From Rhizobium lusitanum (GTDB lineage: Bacteria; Pseudomonadota; Alphaproteobacteria; Rhizobiales; Rhizobiaceae), in assembly GCF_014189535.1 (NCBI RefSeq), contig NZ_CP050304.1, positions 124,001 through 188,000 on the forward strand: 64,000 nt of DNA, in the 5' to 3' direction. Numbering within the stretch: position 1 is the stretch's first letter; the number at the start of each line of letters is the position of its first letter. A program made the position numbers and the translations under genes. Below the pieces are notes generated by a model that saw only the letters and a program-made list of their open reading frames with translations, searched no databases and was not told where the DNA came from. Below, one piece after another: positions 17,898 to 27,317 of this stretch.

Positions 17898-19411
17898 ATG
17901 CACATATCCGAGCCGCGGGAACATCCTTCATGTGCCCTTCGCCTTCGCCATATCTCGAAGTTCTTTGCAGGGGTCCACGCTCTCGATGATGTGTCCTTCG
18001 AAGTCCGTCCCGGCGAGGTGCATTGCCTTGCCGGGGAAAACGGCTGCGGCAAGAGCACGCTGATCAAGATCATCACCGGTGTCTACAAGCCAGAGGCGGG
18101 AGCAGAAATCACCATCTTCGGCGAGTGCCTGCACTCGATTACGCCGACTGTCGCCCGTGACCGAGGTATCGCCGTTATATGGCAGGATTTGGCGCTCTTC
18201 CCGGAAATGACGGTTGCCGAGAACATCGCTTTCGACCGTCTAGTCGGTAATAGGCCCACGCTGGCGCGGCATAGAGAGTTACGCTCCGCCGCCGCCGCGT
18301 CCTTACCAAACTCGACATCAAACTCGATCTCGATATGCGCCTGCGCGAACTGCCGATCGCCCAGCGGCAGATCGTGGCCATTGCTAGGGCTCTGGCAGGC
18401 GACGCGCGGCTCATCTTCATGGACGAGCCGACCGCGTCTCTGACGCAACATGAAACGGACAGGCTTCTCGCCATCGTGCGCGGACTGTCCGCCAGCGGCG
18501 TCGCGGTCGTTTTCGTCAGCCACCGCCTAGCGGAAGTGCTGGAGATCTGCGAGCGCGTCACCGTCGTTCGGGATGGACGGCTGGTCGGTGTGTTCGATAC
18601 CATCGGCATGACCCAGTCGCGCCTGACTGAACTGATGACCGGCAGATTGCTGACGGATGAGGTCCGCGCCCGCGACATGCAGGCCGAGCGTGCAGTTCTA
18701 GAGGTGCAGGCTCTCACCCGCCACGGCGAGTTCGAGGATATCAGCCTCACAGTTCGCGCCGGGGAGATCGTAGGCCTAACCGGCCTAATTGGTGCCGGGC
18801 GCACCGAACTTGCTCATGCTCTATTCGGCATGGCGCGCGCCGACGCGGGCAAGATTCGTCTAAATGGCCGAGTGCTTCATCTGCAGAACAACAGGCAGGC
18901 TGTTCGCGAGGGGATAGCGTATGTATCCGAAGATCGGCTGGCCCTCGGCCTTGTTCAACCGCAGTCGATCGCCGACAACATGGTTCTGTCCATCTTGCCA
19001 CGGCTCAGCGACCGGGCAGGGCTCTTGTCTGTGGGTCGTATGAAAGCCCTTGTCGACGACTGGGTGCGAAAGTTCGCCATCAAGATCGGAAAACCGACCG
19101 ACCCCGTTTCCACGCTGTCGGGCGGCAATCAGCAGCGCGTCGTGCTGGCCAAGTGGTTGGCGACCGACCCACAGCTGCTGATCCTCGACAGTCCGACGGT
19201 AGGCGTGGATGTGGGCGCGCGCGCAGGGATCTTCGACATCGTGCGAAAGCTGGCCGATGCGGGGCTGGCAATCCTGCTGATCTCTGATGAGGCGCCAGAA
19301 GTCTACTTTAATTCCGATCGCATCCTGCACATGGCGCACGGCCGTCTCGTCGCTGAATACGACCCGCGCAATCTCACACTCGAACAGTTGGAGGCAGCGA
19401 TCTATGCGTAA
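17898..19411 (+). pseudogene. CUT2-type sugar ABC transporter ATP-binding protein, frameshifted
   Basis: This should be the double-ATPase subunit of the sugar importer (RbsA/MglA type, about 500 residues). The first part, from the ATG at 17898, carries Walker A GENGCGKST and the Q-loop VIWQDLALFPEM. It loses homology after about 18300. The rest is encoded one frame over, resuming before 18335 with RELPIAQRQIVAIARAL, Walker B LIFMDEPTAS and the second domain with LSGGNQQRVVLAKWLA. Adding one G after 18299 (GCG-TCC to GCG-GTC-C) restores a continuous protein. The last bases overlap the permease start. Either a recent mutation or a sequencing error; everything else in the gene looks functional. 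Confidence 0.85.
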
Positions 19412-20387
19412 TCTGGTTCGCACCTACGCGACGGAAACTCGCCTTTCCATCGTCCTCGCCCTGTTGTGCGCCGGTCTCGGGATCGCCTCCGGCGACTTCT
19501 TGACCCTTGCTAACATTACGTCCCTTTTCAACAACAATTCCGTCAACCTGATCTGGGCGGTGGGCTTGCTTGTCGTGCTCATTGCCGGCGGTATCGACAT
19601 ATCCTTCGCGGTCGCGGCCTCGGTCGTTCAATATATCGCGGTCTATTTTTTCGCAGCGATCGGCGGTGGAAATTGGGCGATCGGCTTTGCTTTCGCCGGT
19701 CTGGCGGGCATTGCACTCGGCTGCATCAATGCCGCTCTAATCCATGGTTTCCGGCTGATATCCATCGTGGCGACCATCGCGACGTTCAATGCCTTCTTCG
19801 GTCTCTTGATGTTCATTACCGGCGGCGTCTTTATCTACGACCTTCCAGACTGGTGGACATCGCGCATCATCGTTTTCGAACATCAGGCCGCAAACGGTAC
19901 CTGGTCTGAACTTTCGCTTCCCGTGGCGGTCATGGCCGCCTGCGTCGCGGCGACCTGGCTGCTGATCAAGCACACCAATATCGGCCGCCAGCTTTATGCC
20001 TTCGGTGATAATCCCGAGGGGGCAAGGCGTGCTGGCGTCAACATCGGTCTGATGCAGTTCGTTGCATTCGGATGGATGGGCCTGATGGCAGGGATCGGCG
20101 GGCTGATGCAGGTCAATATTGTGCAGGAAGTGGTGCCCAATGCCCTGATCGGACGCGAACTGGACGTCCTTGCGGCCGTTGTTCTTGGCGGCGCGCGTCT
20201 CGGCGGCGGGCGCGGAACTGTGCTGGGATGCGTGCTTGGCGTGCTCCTCGTCGCCGTGACCCAGAACGGGCTCAATCTGCTTGGCGTGTCGCCTTACGCA
20301 TTCAAGATGATCATCGGCGCGATGATCCTAATTGCGATCTCAAGCTCGAGCCTTTCCTTGAGACTTCGCGTAAAGCGAGAGATCTGA
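19404..20387 (+). CDS. CUT2-type sugar ABC transporter permease 1
   Basis: Inner-membrane permease of the RbsC/AraH type (327 residues) with about eight to ten hydrophobic segments. The typical motif GGIDISFAVAASVVQY corresponds to the conserved GGIDLSVG region, and ELDVLAAVVLGGARLGGGRG is the conserved cytoplasmic loop near the C terminus. The ATG at 19404 overlaps the ATPase stop by eight bases. A second permease follows two bases after the stop, so the two probably form a heterodimer. Confidence 0.93.
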   Translation: MRNLVRTYATETRLSIVLALLCAGLGIASGDFLTLANITSLFNNNSVNLIWAVGLLVVLIAGGIDISFAVAASVVQYIAVYFFAAIGGGNWAIGFAFAGLAGIALGCINAALIHGFRLISIVATIATFNAFFGLLMFITGGVFIYDLPDWWTSRIIVFEHQAANGTWSELSLPVAVMAACVAATWLLIKHTNIGRQLYAFGDNPEGARRAGVNIGLMQFVAFGWMGLMAGIGGLMQVNIVQEVVPNALIGRELDVLAAVVLGGARLGGGRGTVLGCVLGVLLVAVTQNGLNLLGVSPYAFKMIIGAMILIAISSSSLSLRLRVKREI

Positions 20388-20388
20388 T

Positions 20389-21384
20389 ATGGCGAATTTG
20401 ATTCAGGAAGTGAAGCGCAGGTTCGGTCCCGAGGTTCCCCCTCTTCTCGGAATTCTGCTGCTGGTCGTGATCATATTCGGCATCGCGTCGCCACGATTTC
20501 TGAGCGGGGCCAATCTCGGCTCGATGGCATTCCAGTTGCCCGAACTTGGTCTGCTGACGCTTGCGATGATGATCCCGATTATTTCGGGAGGTCTCAATCT
20601 TGCGATCATCTACACCGCCAACATGGCCGGCCTGACGCTGGCCTGGGTGTTGATTCACTTCGGAGGGCCGGATGCCGGCATGGGCGCGTTCGCGCTTGGC
20701 GTGATCACCGCGATCGCGGTCGGCGCGCTTGCCGGTGCCATCATGGGACTGGTGATTGCCTATATCGGCGCTCATCCTATCCTCGTATCGCTCGCGATGA
20801 TGATTTTCCTGCGGGGGCTAGGCGAGTTCCTGACGCGTGGAAGCGACATCTCCGGTTTCCCGAGCTTCATAGCCCCGATTGGCCACGGGTCTCTGTTGGG
20901 CGTGCCTATTCCTATGCTGATCTTTCTTGCCGCAGCTCTAGTCTGGCACATCATGCTAACGCGCACGCGGCACGGCCTGTCGGTCTATATGATCGGATCG
21001 AACATCCGGGCGACGGAGTACTCGGGCGTCTCCACCAAGCGCACACTGACCCTGATCTACATGATGTCGGGCGTCATTTGTGCAATTGCCGGTATCTTGA
21101 TGCTGACGCGATTTAATTCCGTTCGCGTCGGCCACGGCGAAGCACTTCTTTTGATCACAGTGCTGGCTTGCTTTCTGGGCGGCGTCGATCCCTTTGGCGG
21201 TTTTGGGCGGGTCGTAGCGGTTGTGATCGCACTGTTGATTTTGCAGGTGCTGTCGTCAGGCCTCAACCTGCTTGACGCCAATCAGCATCTCTCCACTGCG
21301 GTCTGGGGTCTGGTCCTTATTGGGGTCACAGTTGTTCGCGCCATCCTTCCATGGATGCAGCACCGGAAAAAAGGAGGGGTGTAG
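20389..21384 (+). CDS. CUT2-type sugar ABC transporter permease 2
   Basis: Second inner-membrane permease of the importer (331 residues). It has the same topology as its neighbour, with ISGGLNLAIIYTANMAG in place of the GGIDLSVG region, and HGLSVYMIGSNIRATEYSGV, the loop that usually contacts the ATPase. Paired, diverged permeases are seen in LsrCD-type transporters. The operon's next gene is only a remnant. Confidence 0.93.
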   Translation: MANLIQEVKRRFGPEVPPLLGILLLVVIIFGIASPRFLSGANLGSMAFQLPELGLLTLAMMIPIISGGLNLAIIYTANMAGLTLAWVLIHFGGPDAGMGAFALGVITAIAVGALAGAIMGLVIAYIGAHPILVSLAMMIFLRGLGEFLTRGSDISGFPSFIAPIGHGSLLGVPIPMLIFLAAALVWHIMLTRTRHGLSVYMIGSNIRATEYSGVSTKRTLTLIYMMSGVICAIAGILMLTRFNSVRVGHGEALLLITVLACFLGGVDPFGGFGRVVAVVIALLILQVLSSGLNLLDANQHLSTAVWGLVLIGVTVVRAILPWMQHRKKGGV

Positions 21385-21387
21385 GCA

Positions 21388-21559
21388 ATGGAAGGGTTTG
21401 GTGTACACGTCCATGTGGAAGATAAATTGGGATCGCGAAGGCGCCGAGAAAGCCATCGTTGCGGCAGCCGGAGACAAGATGGATTTCTTTGAAATAGCGT
21501 TGTTGAACGCTCGGGCGGTCGACGCGGAACTTATCCTGATCGTGTCGCTGTCGCCCTGA
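21388..21559 (+). pseudogene. Truncated sugar epimerase/isomerase (TIM-barrel, allulose/tagatose epimerase-like) remnant
   Basis: The first codons (MEGFGVH) and, one frame over, TSMWKINWDREGAEKAI followed by KMDFFEIALLNARAVDAE read like the start of a D-psicose/D-tagatose 3-epimerase-type TIM-barrel protein. The frame change at about 21407 fits loss of two bases (CACACG to CACG). Homology stops after about 55 codons at a stop codon. It sits where the next gene of the sugar operon would be expected. Family assignment rests on a short stretch. Confidence 0.55.
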
Positions 21560-21617
21560 AAGCCAGATTGTCTGCGAACATCATCGTATCACAGACCGTT
21601 CTCTTGACCGCCCGGGG

Positions 21618-21797
21618 TTGAGCATTTGCGACTGGCGACACTATCCGGCGGTCGTGCAACGTAAGCCCGGGCCTCTTCGCAAATGGACTCCGTTCGCCGA
21701 GCTACTGGACGCATTCCGGTCCCTCGAGCAACAATCCGCCGCCACAGGCGGCGGAGTCCACTCCGGCGGGCAGCTGGCCTACTCTTTCACACAGTGA
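21618..21797 (+). pseudogene. IS21-family transposase (IstA) C-terminal remnant
   Basis: The frame reading LSICDWRHYPAVVQRKPG, then PFAELLDAFRSLEQQ, resembles the C-terminal part of IstA transposases, where the segment HYLPVLARKPGALRNG-like precedes an alpha-helical tail. There is no start codon, the rest of istA and istB are missing, and the frame closes at 21797. It marks an old insertion that probably removed the end of the epimerase gene. Confidence 0.6.
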
Positions 21798-22036
21798 TAG
21801 CTGGCGGCATCATTTATGTCGCCTTGCCCAAAATATTTCGGCCAGGAGGGAAACTCACACAGTGGCCGGGTTCGTCCCCGGGTTGGGCTCTTCGTCCTAT
21901 CGGCGGCGATCTGTGCTTTGGGAGGAACGCCGTCCTCGACCCACCGGTCAAGCGCACCGAGATTGTCCCAGGCAGGGGCCATGTTTCCGGAAGGCGACGC
22001 CACCGCCGCCACTATTGTTGGATCGTCATAGCCCTT
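21779..22036 (-). pseudogene. C-terminal remnant of a tannase/feruloyl esterase-family protein
   Basis: Read on the minus strand, NLGALDRWVEDGVPP, then RTRPLCEFPSWPKYFGQGDINDAASYHC, matches the characteristic C-terminal end of tannase/feruloyl esterase-family proteins (WVE.G.AP, RPLCPYP, GD.NDA..F.C). Only about 85 codons remain and an in-frame stop lies just upstream, so the catalytic part is gone. It overlaps the end of the transposase remnant on the other strand. Confidence 0.55.
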
Positions 22037-22132
22037 ATTGGAAGACTCTCAATCTAACGCAACATAACCGAACAAATCGTCCTCTGCCGAACCGCTATAT
22101 TCAAGGCAATCTTAATTGCAGAGGTTGGCGAC

Positions 22133-22585
22133 ATGTTCCCTACGGCTGTCCAATTCAGACAGGCAAAGATCTTGCTTTACTTGAACCATCCGGCAGCGCT
22201 GGGGATCAATGCCATTCTCATGTGGCTCGGTCTGGAAGCAACACCGGCGCTTGGGTTCACAGACTTTCGAAACAAATCTGCCCTGGGTGATTACGAGTTG
22301 ATCGTTACCGACAGCGTTAAAATCAGGCGTATCCGGGACGTTTCGCGTGCTTCGGTAATAAATGTCGATGACTTCATATTCCGTGAACCGGCAGTGGGTT
22401 TGTTCCGGAGAAAGCAGAGACGCTTTGATGCGTCGGCATTCATCAGCCGCGTCCAATACGTGCTCGATATGCCAAGTGAAAGTCGGCGCCGTTCTCCTGA
22501 TCGGGATCGAGGAGTGATCAGTTTCCGCCCATCGCGGCCTAGCGCGGAGCAGCATGAATGCCTCCTTGCTGCTCGAAATATTTAG
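22133..22585 (+). CDS. Hypothetical protein with a receiver-like N-terminal region
   Basis: The frame (150 residues, MFPTAVQFRQAKILLYLNHP) follows AGAGG at a good distance. Residues 12-110 look like a divergent receiver-type fold: KILLYLNHPAALGI, YELIVTDS, VINVDDFIF. The usual phosphoacceptor environment is not obvious. The last 40 residues are Arg/Ser-rich and may be read out of frame. It lies 23 bases before the RND adaptor gene in the same direction. A 165-codon frame on the opposite strand covers the same bases but is less protein-like. Confidence 0.5.
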   Translation: MFPTAVQFRQAKILLYLNHPAALGINAILMWLGLEATPALGFTDFRNKSALGDYELIVTDSVKIRRIRDVSRASVINVDDFIFREPAVGLFRRKQRRFDASAFISRVQYVLDMPSESRRRSPDRDRGVISFRPSRPSAEQHECLLAARNI

Positions 22586-22608
22586 AATAACAAAAAGGGT
22601 AACTCTCA

Positions 22609-23785
22609 ATGCCGCATTTGCAGGACCTCATTCGTACGACCGCTGCTGTCATGGTGTGCCTCGCGCTCAATAGCTGTGATGAAAAACCATCGGCGCGCGA
22701 GGCAACACAGTCTCAGACGGTGGTTGCCACCGTGAAGGTTCAGGCCGAAACCCTGCCATTGGTAAGCGAACTGCCCGGCCGCATTGCGCCCATGATGACG
22801 GCAGATGTTCGCCCGCGCGTCACTGGAATGGTTCTGAAACGTGTCTTTGAGCAGGGCTCGACCGTCAAGCAAGGTGATGTGCTCTATCTGATTGATCGCG
22901 AGCCTTTTGAAGCGAAGGTTCAATCAGCGCAGGCGACCCTTGATTCCGCCGTCGCGGCGCAGTTGCTGGCGCGCCAGCAGGCGGAGCGGCAGACGCAGCT
23001 GCAGCAGAAAGGCGTTGCCAGCAGCCAGGACAGCGAGAGTGCCGTCGCAAAATTGGCTCAAAGCGACGCTGACGTGGCGCGGGCTCATGCCGACCTGAAA
23101 ACGGCGCAGCTGGATCTCCAATACACTGAAGTTCGCGCGCCGATCTCGGGCGCGATCGGTCGTGCGCTCGTCACCGAGGGAACACTGGTCAGCCCAACTT
23201 CGGATGTGCTGGCGACCATTCAACGGATCGACCCGGTCTATGCGGACTTCACGCAACCGGCAAGCACTCTGATCACCCTTAAGAATGCAGTCGTGCAAGG
23301 CAAGCTTCAGGCAGACGCATCAGGCAGCGCTGTCCTGCGATTGATCTCGGAGGACGGCAGTCAGTACCCTCGTGAGGGCAAGCTTCTGTTCTCGGAGGCA
23401 ACCGTCAATTCCGCGACTGGCCAGGTCATATTGCGGGGCGAATTCCCCCAATCCGGATCGCAATCTCCTGCCGGGTATGTATGTGAGAACCCGCATCGAG
23501 CAGGGTTCGCTCAAGGACGCGCTCGCGGTTCCGCAGCAGGCGGTGCAACGCGATACCGCGGGCCAGGCGCAGCTCTATGTTGTCGATGCTGCTGGCAAAG
23601 TCCAAACACGCCCGGTTTCACTGGGCTGGGAGCTGGATGGCAGATGGATCGTGCTCAGGGGAGTTGCGCCCGGCGACGAAGTGATCGTTGAGGGCTTCCA
23701 GAAGATCGCTCCTGGTTCCGCGGTCAAAACAGAGCCGTGGGTCAATCCGGCCGCCGCTCAAGCCGACAACTCCAGGAAGGGCTGA
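22609..23785 (+). pseudogene. RND efflux periplasmic adaptor (AcrA/MexA family), frameshifted
   Basis: Membrane-fusion protein linking the inner-membrane RND pump to an outer-membrane channel. A lipobox-like LNSC (Cys at residue 23) suggests lipid anchoring. The AcrA signature follows: LPGRIAPMMTADVRPRVTG, DREPFEAKVQSA and QYTEVRAPISG. The frame breaks at the C5 run 23445-23449. With four C residues, GEFP continues as NPDRNLLPGMYVRTRIEQG to the stop at 23785 and gives a normal length of about 390 residues. As sequenced, the protein runs into an unrelated tail at 23691. A sequencing error is as likely as a real mutation. Confidence 0.88.
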
Positions 23786-23793
23786 CCCACGAC

Positions 23794-26700
23794 ATGGCTG
23801 CATTTTTTATCGACCGCCCGGTCTTTGCCTGGGTCCTCGCGATTGCCATCATGGTGGCTGGCGCAATCTCGCTTATGGTGCTGCCCATATCGCAGTATCC
23901 GAATGTCGCTCCTCCGCAGATCAAAATCTCGGCGACCTATCCCGGCGCCTCTCCGGATGGCACCTATGAAGGTGTGACCCGCCTGATCGAAGACGAGATG
24001 AACGGCATTCCCGGCATGCTCTATTACGAATCCACATCCGACGCGGCCGGGTCCGTCAGCATCACGACGACGTTCGAGCCGGGCACGAATACCGAAACTG
24101 CCGCCGTCGAGGTGCAAAACCGGGTGCGTCGGGTCGAAGCGCGGCTTCCGGCATCCATCGTGCAGCAGGGGATCAGTGTAGACGCCGGCGGCGGCGGCAC
24201 CTTGCTGGTCGTTGCGTTGACCTCCAAGGACGGCTCGAAGGATGGAATCGCGCTCGGCGACTACATGAACCGGAATGTTGCCAATGAGCTCAGGCGCATT
24301 CCCGGTGCTGGCAACGTGCAACTGTTCGGTAGCCAGCGTGGAATGCGTATCTGGCTTGATCCGGATAAGTTGCTCGGCCTCAATCTATCACCATCCGATG
24401 TCACCAACGCGATCCGGTCGCAAAACGCGCAGGTCGCTGCCGGACGTATCGGCGGTGCACCAAGCGATGCGACCCAGAGAACCACGGGTTCGATCCTGAT
24501 CAAGGGCCAACTTTCTTCGCCGGAAGAGTTCGGTGCGGTTGTCCTTCGCGCGCAGCAGGACGGTTCCACCGTGCGCCTGCGCGATGTCGCGCGTATTGAA
24601 GTGGGCGCACAGGCTTACAATCTCTCGACCCGCATCAATGGCAAGCCGGCAGCAGGGGCCTCGATCGAGCTTGCGCCGGGAGGCAATGCACTCACCACCG
24701 CAAAGGCCATCCGGGACAGGCTTGCAGAGCTCGCTCCGTCATTTCCCACGGACGTCGAATATTCAATTCCCTATGATACAACGCCGTTTGTGAACACCTC
24801 GATCAAAAAGGTGCTGTACACATTGCTGGAGGCAATGGTGCTGGTGTTTGTGGTGATGTTTCTGTTTCTACAGAACATCCGCTACACGATCATCCCAACA
24901 TTGGTCGTGCCAATCGCCCTTCTTGGCACCTGCGCGGTCATGCTTGTCCTCGGCTTTTCCATCAATGTCCTCACCATGTTTGGCATGGTTCTCGCGATCG
25001 GCATTCTTGTCGATGACGCCATCGTTGTGGTCGAAAACGTCGAACGGATCATGATGGAGGAGGGGCTGCCGCCGAAGGAGGCTACCCGGAAAGCGATGAC
25101 GCAGATCACAGGCGCCGTCATCGGGATCACGCTGGTGCTGACATCGGTTTTCGTGCCGATGGCATTCTTCCCCGGAGCTGTCGGCGTGATCTATAAGCAG
25201 TTCGCGCTGACGATGGTGGCGTCGATCCTGTTCTCGGCATTCCTTGCTTTGTCCCTCACACCCGCCTTATGTGCGACCTTTCTGAAGCCCATCGCGAAAG
25301 GACATGGCCATTCCAGGAAAGGTTTCTTCGGATGGTTCAACAGGAGCTTCGATAGCTCTGCCCGGCACTATAGCGGCTGGGTCGGGCGCCTGATCCACAA
25401 AAGCGGACGGGTAATGGTCGTCTATCTCGCCGTCGCCGCCGCCACCGCCTATATGTTCCTGCAGCTTCCGTCGGCGTTTCTGCCGGAAGAAGATCAGGGG
25501 ACATTGCTGGCGCAGGTGCAGGCGCCTGCGGATGCCACCTCCGCACGAACACTGGAATCCGTGCAAGGTGTCGAGAAGATCGTATTGAGCGATCCAGCGG
25601 TCGATCGCGTCGTGGCGATCAATGGCTTTAGCTTCGCGGGCAGCGGCGAAAACGCCGCCCTTGCATTCATCACCCTCAAGGACTGGAGCGAGCGCGGGGC
25701 CGAAAATACCGCTCAGGCGATAGCGAGCAAACTCAATGGCGGCTTTCAGGTGGTCAAGGACGCTGTTGCTTTCGCGGTGTCGCCGCCGGCAATTTCCGGC
25801 CTGGGCACCACGAATGGGTTTGCTTTCCGGCTTCAGGACAGAGCCAATAGAGGCACGCAGGCGTTGAACGCCGCGCGCGACCAGTTTCTTGCTGCCGCCT
25901 CTAAAAGTCCGATCCTGACCGGCGTCCGGGTCGAGGGTCTTGCCGACGCTCCACAGATGGTGCTGGCCATCGACCGCGAAAAAGCCAATACATTTGGCGT
26001 TTCCTTCGCCGACATCAGCCAGACGGTCGCGACGAACTTCGGCTCCTCCTATGTGAACGACTTTCCCAATGCCGGACGCATGCAACGCGTGACCGTACAG
26101 GCGGATGCGGACAAACGTGGCCAGATCGCGGATTTGATGAAACTGACAGTGCGCAATTCCGCCGGTGGGATGGTGCCGATGTCGGCTTTCACCAGATACG
26201 AATGGACCAAGGGAACGACCCAGCTCGTGGGTTACAATGGTTTCCCGGCAATCCGGTTCAGCGGACAGGCAAAGCAGGGCTATTCTTCCGGCGACGCCAT
26301 CCATGAGGTCGAGCGGATCGCGTCGGAGCTTCCGGCTGGTTTCGGATACGAGTGGACCGGCCAGACGCTCCAGGAGATCCAATCTGGCTCACAGGTGCCT
26401 ATGCTGCTTGGTCTTTCCTGCCTTCTCGTCTTCCTTTGCCTTGCTGCCTTGTATGAAAGCTGGTCCATTCCGATCTCCGTGATGCTTGTCATACCGCTTG
26501 GCATCATCGGATCCGTGGTGGCCGTCATGTTGCGCGACATGCCAAACGACGTCTACTTTAAGGTCGGTCTGATCACGATCATTGGATTGTCCGCGAAAAA
26601 CGCGATTCTGATCATCGAATTTGCGAAGGAGCTGAGAGCGGAGGGCACGCCATTGTTCGAGGCGGCGGTAGAGGCAGCCCATCTTCGTTTTCGTCCTATC

Positions 26701-26883
26701 CTCATGACCTCTCTTGCCTTCACGCTCGGCGTGGTGCCGCTCGTCATTGCAAGTGGCGCCGGATCGGGAAGCCAGACGGCGATCGGCACGGGCGTCATGG
26801 GGGGCATGATCTCAGCCACCGTGCTTGCGGTCTTCTTCGTGCCGGTTTTCTTCGTCTTCGTCGCGAAGCTGACACAGCGGTGA
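23794..26883 (+). CDS. RND-type multidrug efflux pump (AcrB/MexB family)
   Basis: Inner-membrane proton-driven drug exporter, trimeric in known cases. The 1029-residue protein from the ATG at 23794 starts MAAFFIDRPVFAWVLAIAIM, has large periplasmic loops and twelve hydrophobic segments, and carries the proton-relay motif GILVDDAIVVVENVERIM with paired Asp residues in TM4. The hydrophobe/amphiphile-efflux (HAE-1) subfamily is indicated by the length and by the N-terminal FFIDRP motif. It follows the adaptor gene by eight bases. No outer-membrane factor or regulator is adjacent, so a TolC-like protein from elsewhere would be needed. Confidence 0.96.
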   Translation: MAAFFIDRPVFAWVLAIAIMVAGAISLMVLPISQYPNVAPPQIKISATYPGASPDGTYEGVTRLIEDEMNGIPGMLYYESTSDAAGSVSITTTFEPGTNTETAAVEVQNRVRRVEARLPASIVQQGISVDAGGGGTLLVVALTSKDGSKDGIALGDYMNRNVANELRRIPGAGNVQLFGSQRGMRIWLDPDKLLGLNLSPSDVTNAIRSQNAQVAAGRIGGAPSDATQRTTGSILIKGQLSSPEEFGAVVLRAQQDGSTVRLRDVARIEVGAQAYNLSTRINGKPAAGASIELAPGGNALTTAKAIRDRLAELAPSFPTDVEYSIPYDTTPFVNTSIKKVLYTLLEAMVLVFVVMFLFLQNIRYTIIPTLVVPIALLGTCAVMLVLGFSINVLTMFGMVLAIGILVDDAIVVVENVERIMMEEGLPPKEATRKAMTQITGAVIGITLVLTSVFVPMAFFPGAVGVIYKQFALTMVASILFSAFLALSLTPALCATFLKPIAKGHGHSRKGFFGWFNRSFDSSARHYSGWVGRLIHKSGRVMVVYLAVAAATAYMFLQLPSAFLPEEDQGTLLAQVQAPADATSARTLESVQGVEKIVLSDPAVDRVVAINGFSFAGSGENAALAFITLKDWSERGAENTAQAIASKLNGGFQVVKDAVAFAVSPPAISGLGTTNGFAFRLQDRANRGTQALNAARDQFLAAASKSPILTGVRVEGLADAPQMVLAIDREKANTFGVSFADISQTVATNFGSSYVNDFPNAGRMQRVTVQADADKRGQIADLMKLTVRNSAGGMVPMSAFTRYEWTKGTTQLVGYNGFPAIRFSGQAKQGYSSGDAIHEVERIASELPAGFGYEWTGQTLQEIQSGSQVPMLLGLSCLLVFLCLAALYESWSIPISVMLVIPLGIIGSVVAVMLRDMPNDVYFKVGLITIIGLSAKNAILIIEFAKELRAEGTPLFEAAVEAAHLRFRPILMTSLAFTLGVVPLVIASGAGSGSQTAIGTGVMGGMISATVLAVFFVPVFFVFVAKLTQR

Positions 26884-26947
26884 AAAGAGCCCGAGGAAAC
26901 GGCCGGCAAAGTACCTCCGTCCCAGATGTGAGAGATTTCCACCCATG

Positions 26948-26981
26948 AGCACGATGCACAGGCATGCCTGTGCATCGTGCT
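26948..26981. repeat. Perfect 34-base palindrome downstream of the RND pump gene
   Basis: The left arm AGCACGATGCACAGGCA (26948-26964) is the exact reverse complement of 26965-26981, with no unpaired centre. It starts 64 bases after the pump stop codon. No T run follows, so it is not a standard terminator; extrusion, transcript protection or protein binding are possible. Confidence 0.8.
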
Positions 26982-27283
26982 GCCGTCTAGCCGCATGCTT
27001 CTGGCCCAAACCTACGCTAGGCAGCCGTCTGATTGTGACCGGTTCGAGGCACGCAGTAACATCTCTCAATATAACAAGACCCAACACAATAATCAGGTCT
27101 GCCATACATCTCTCGACACGAAGGTTCGATCGCAGTGCCACCAATCATGGATGCTGGGATCGAACGCTGGCAATGATTTCAGGGAGTTTGGTCGAATACC
27201 TTCCGTCAAACTGACAGTCCTCTCGTTCAGGACGACGTACAACCATCAGCGATGCTCTTGGTCGGATACAACTCCTGAACAGG

Positions 27284-27317
27284 ATGGGGAAGCCTGACCC
27301 CGAAGGCTTCCCCATCA
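27284..27317. terminator. Strong hairpin upstream of the peptide exporter gene
   Basis: GATGGGGAAGCC (27284-27295) and GGCTTCCCCATC (27306-27317) form a perfect 12-base stem around a 10-base loop. It lies about 120 bases before the exporter start. No T run follows on either strand, so the terminator reading is tentative; it may be a regulatory or insulating structure. Confidence 0.45.

Noticed and set aside
25267..26382. 371-codon minus-strand frame inside the RND pump gene
   Set aside because: A shadow of the AcrB-type coding sequence without a ribosome site.
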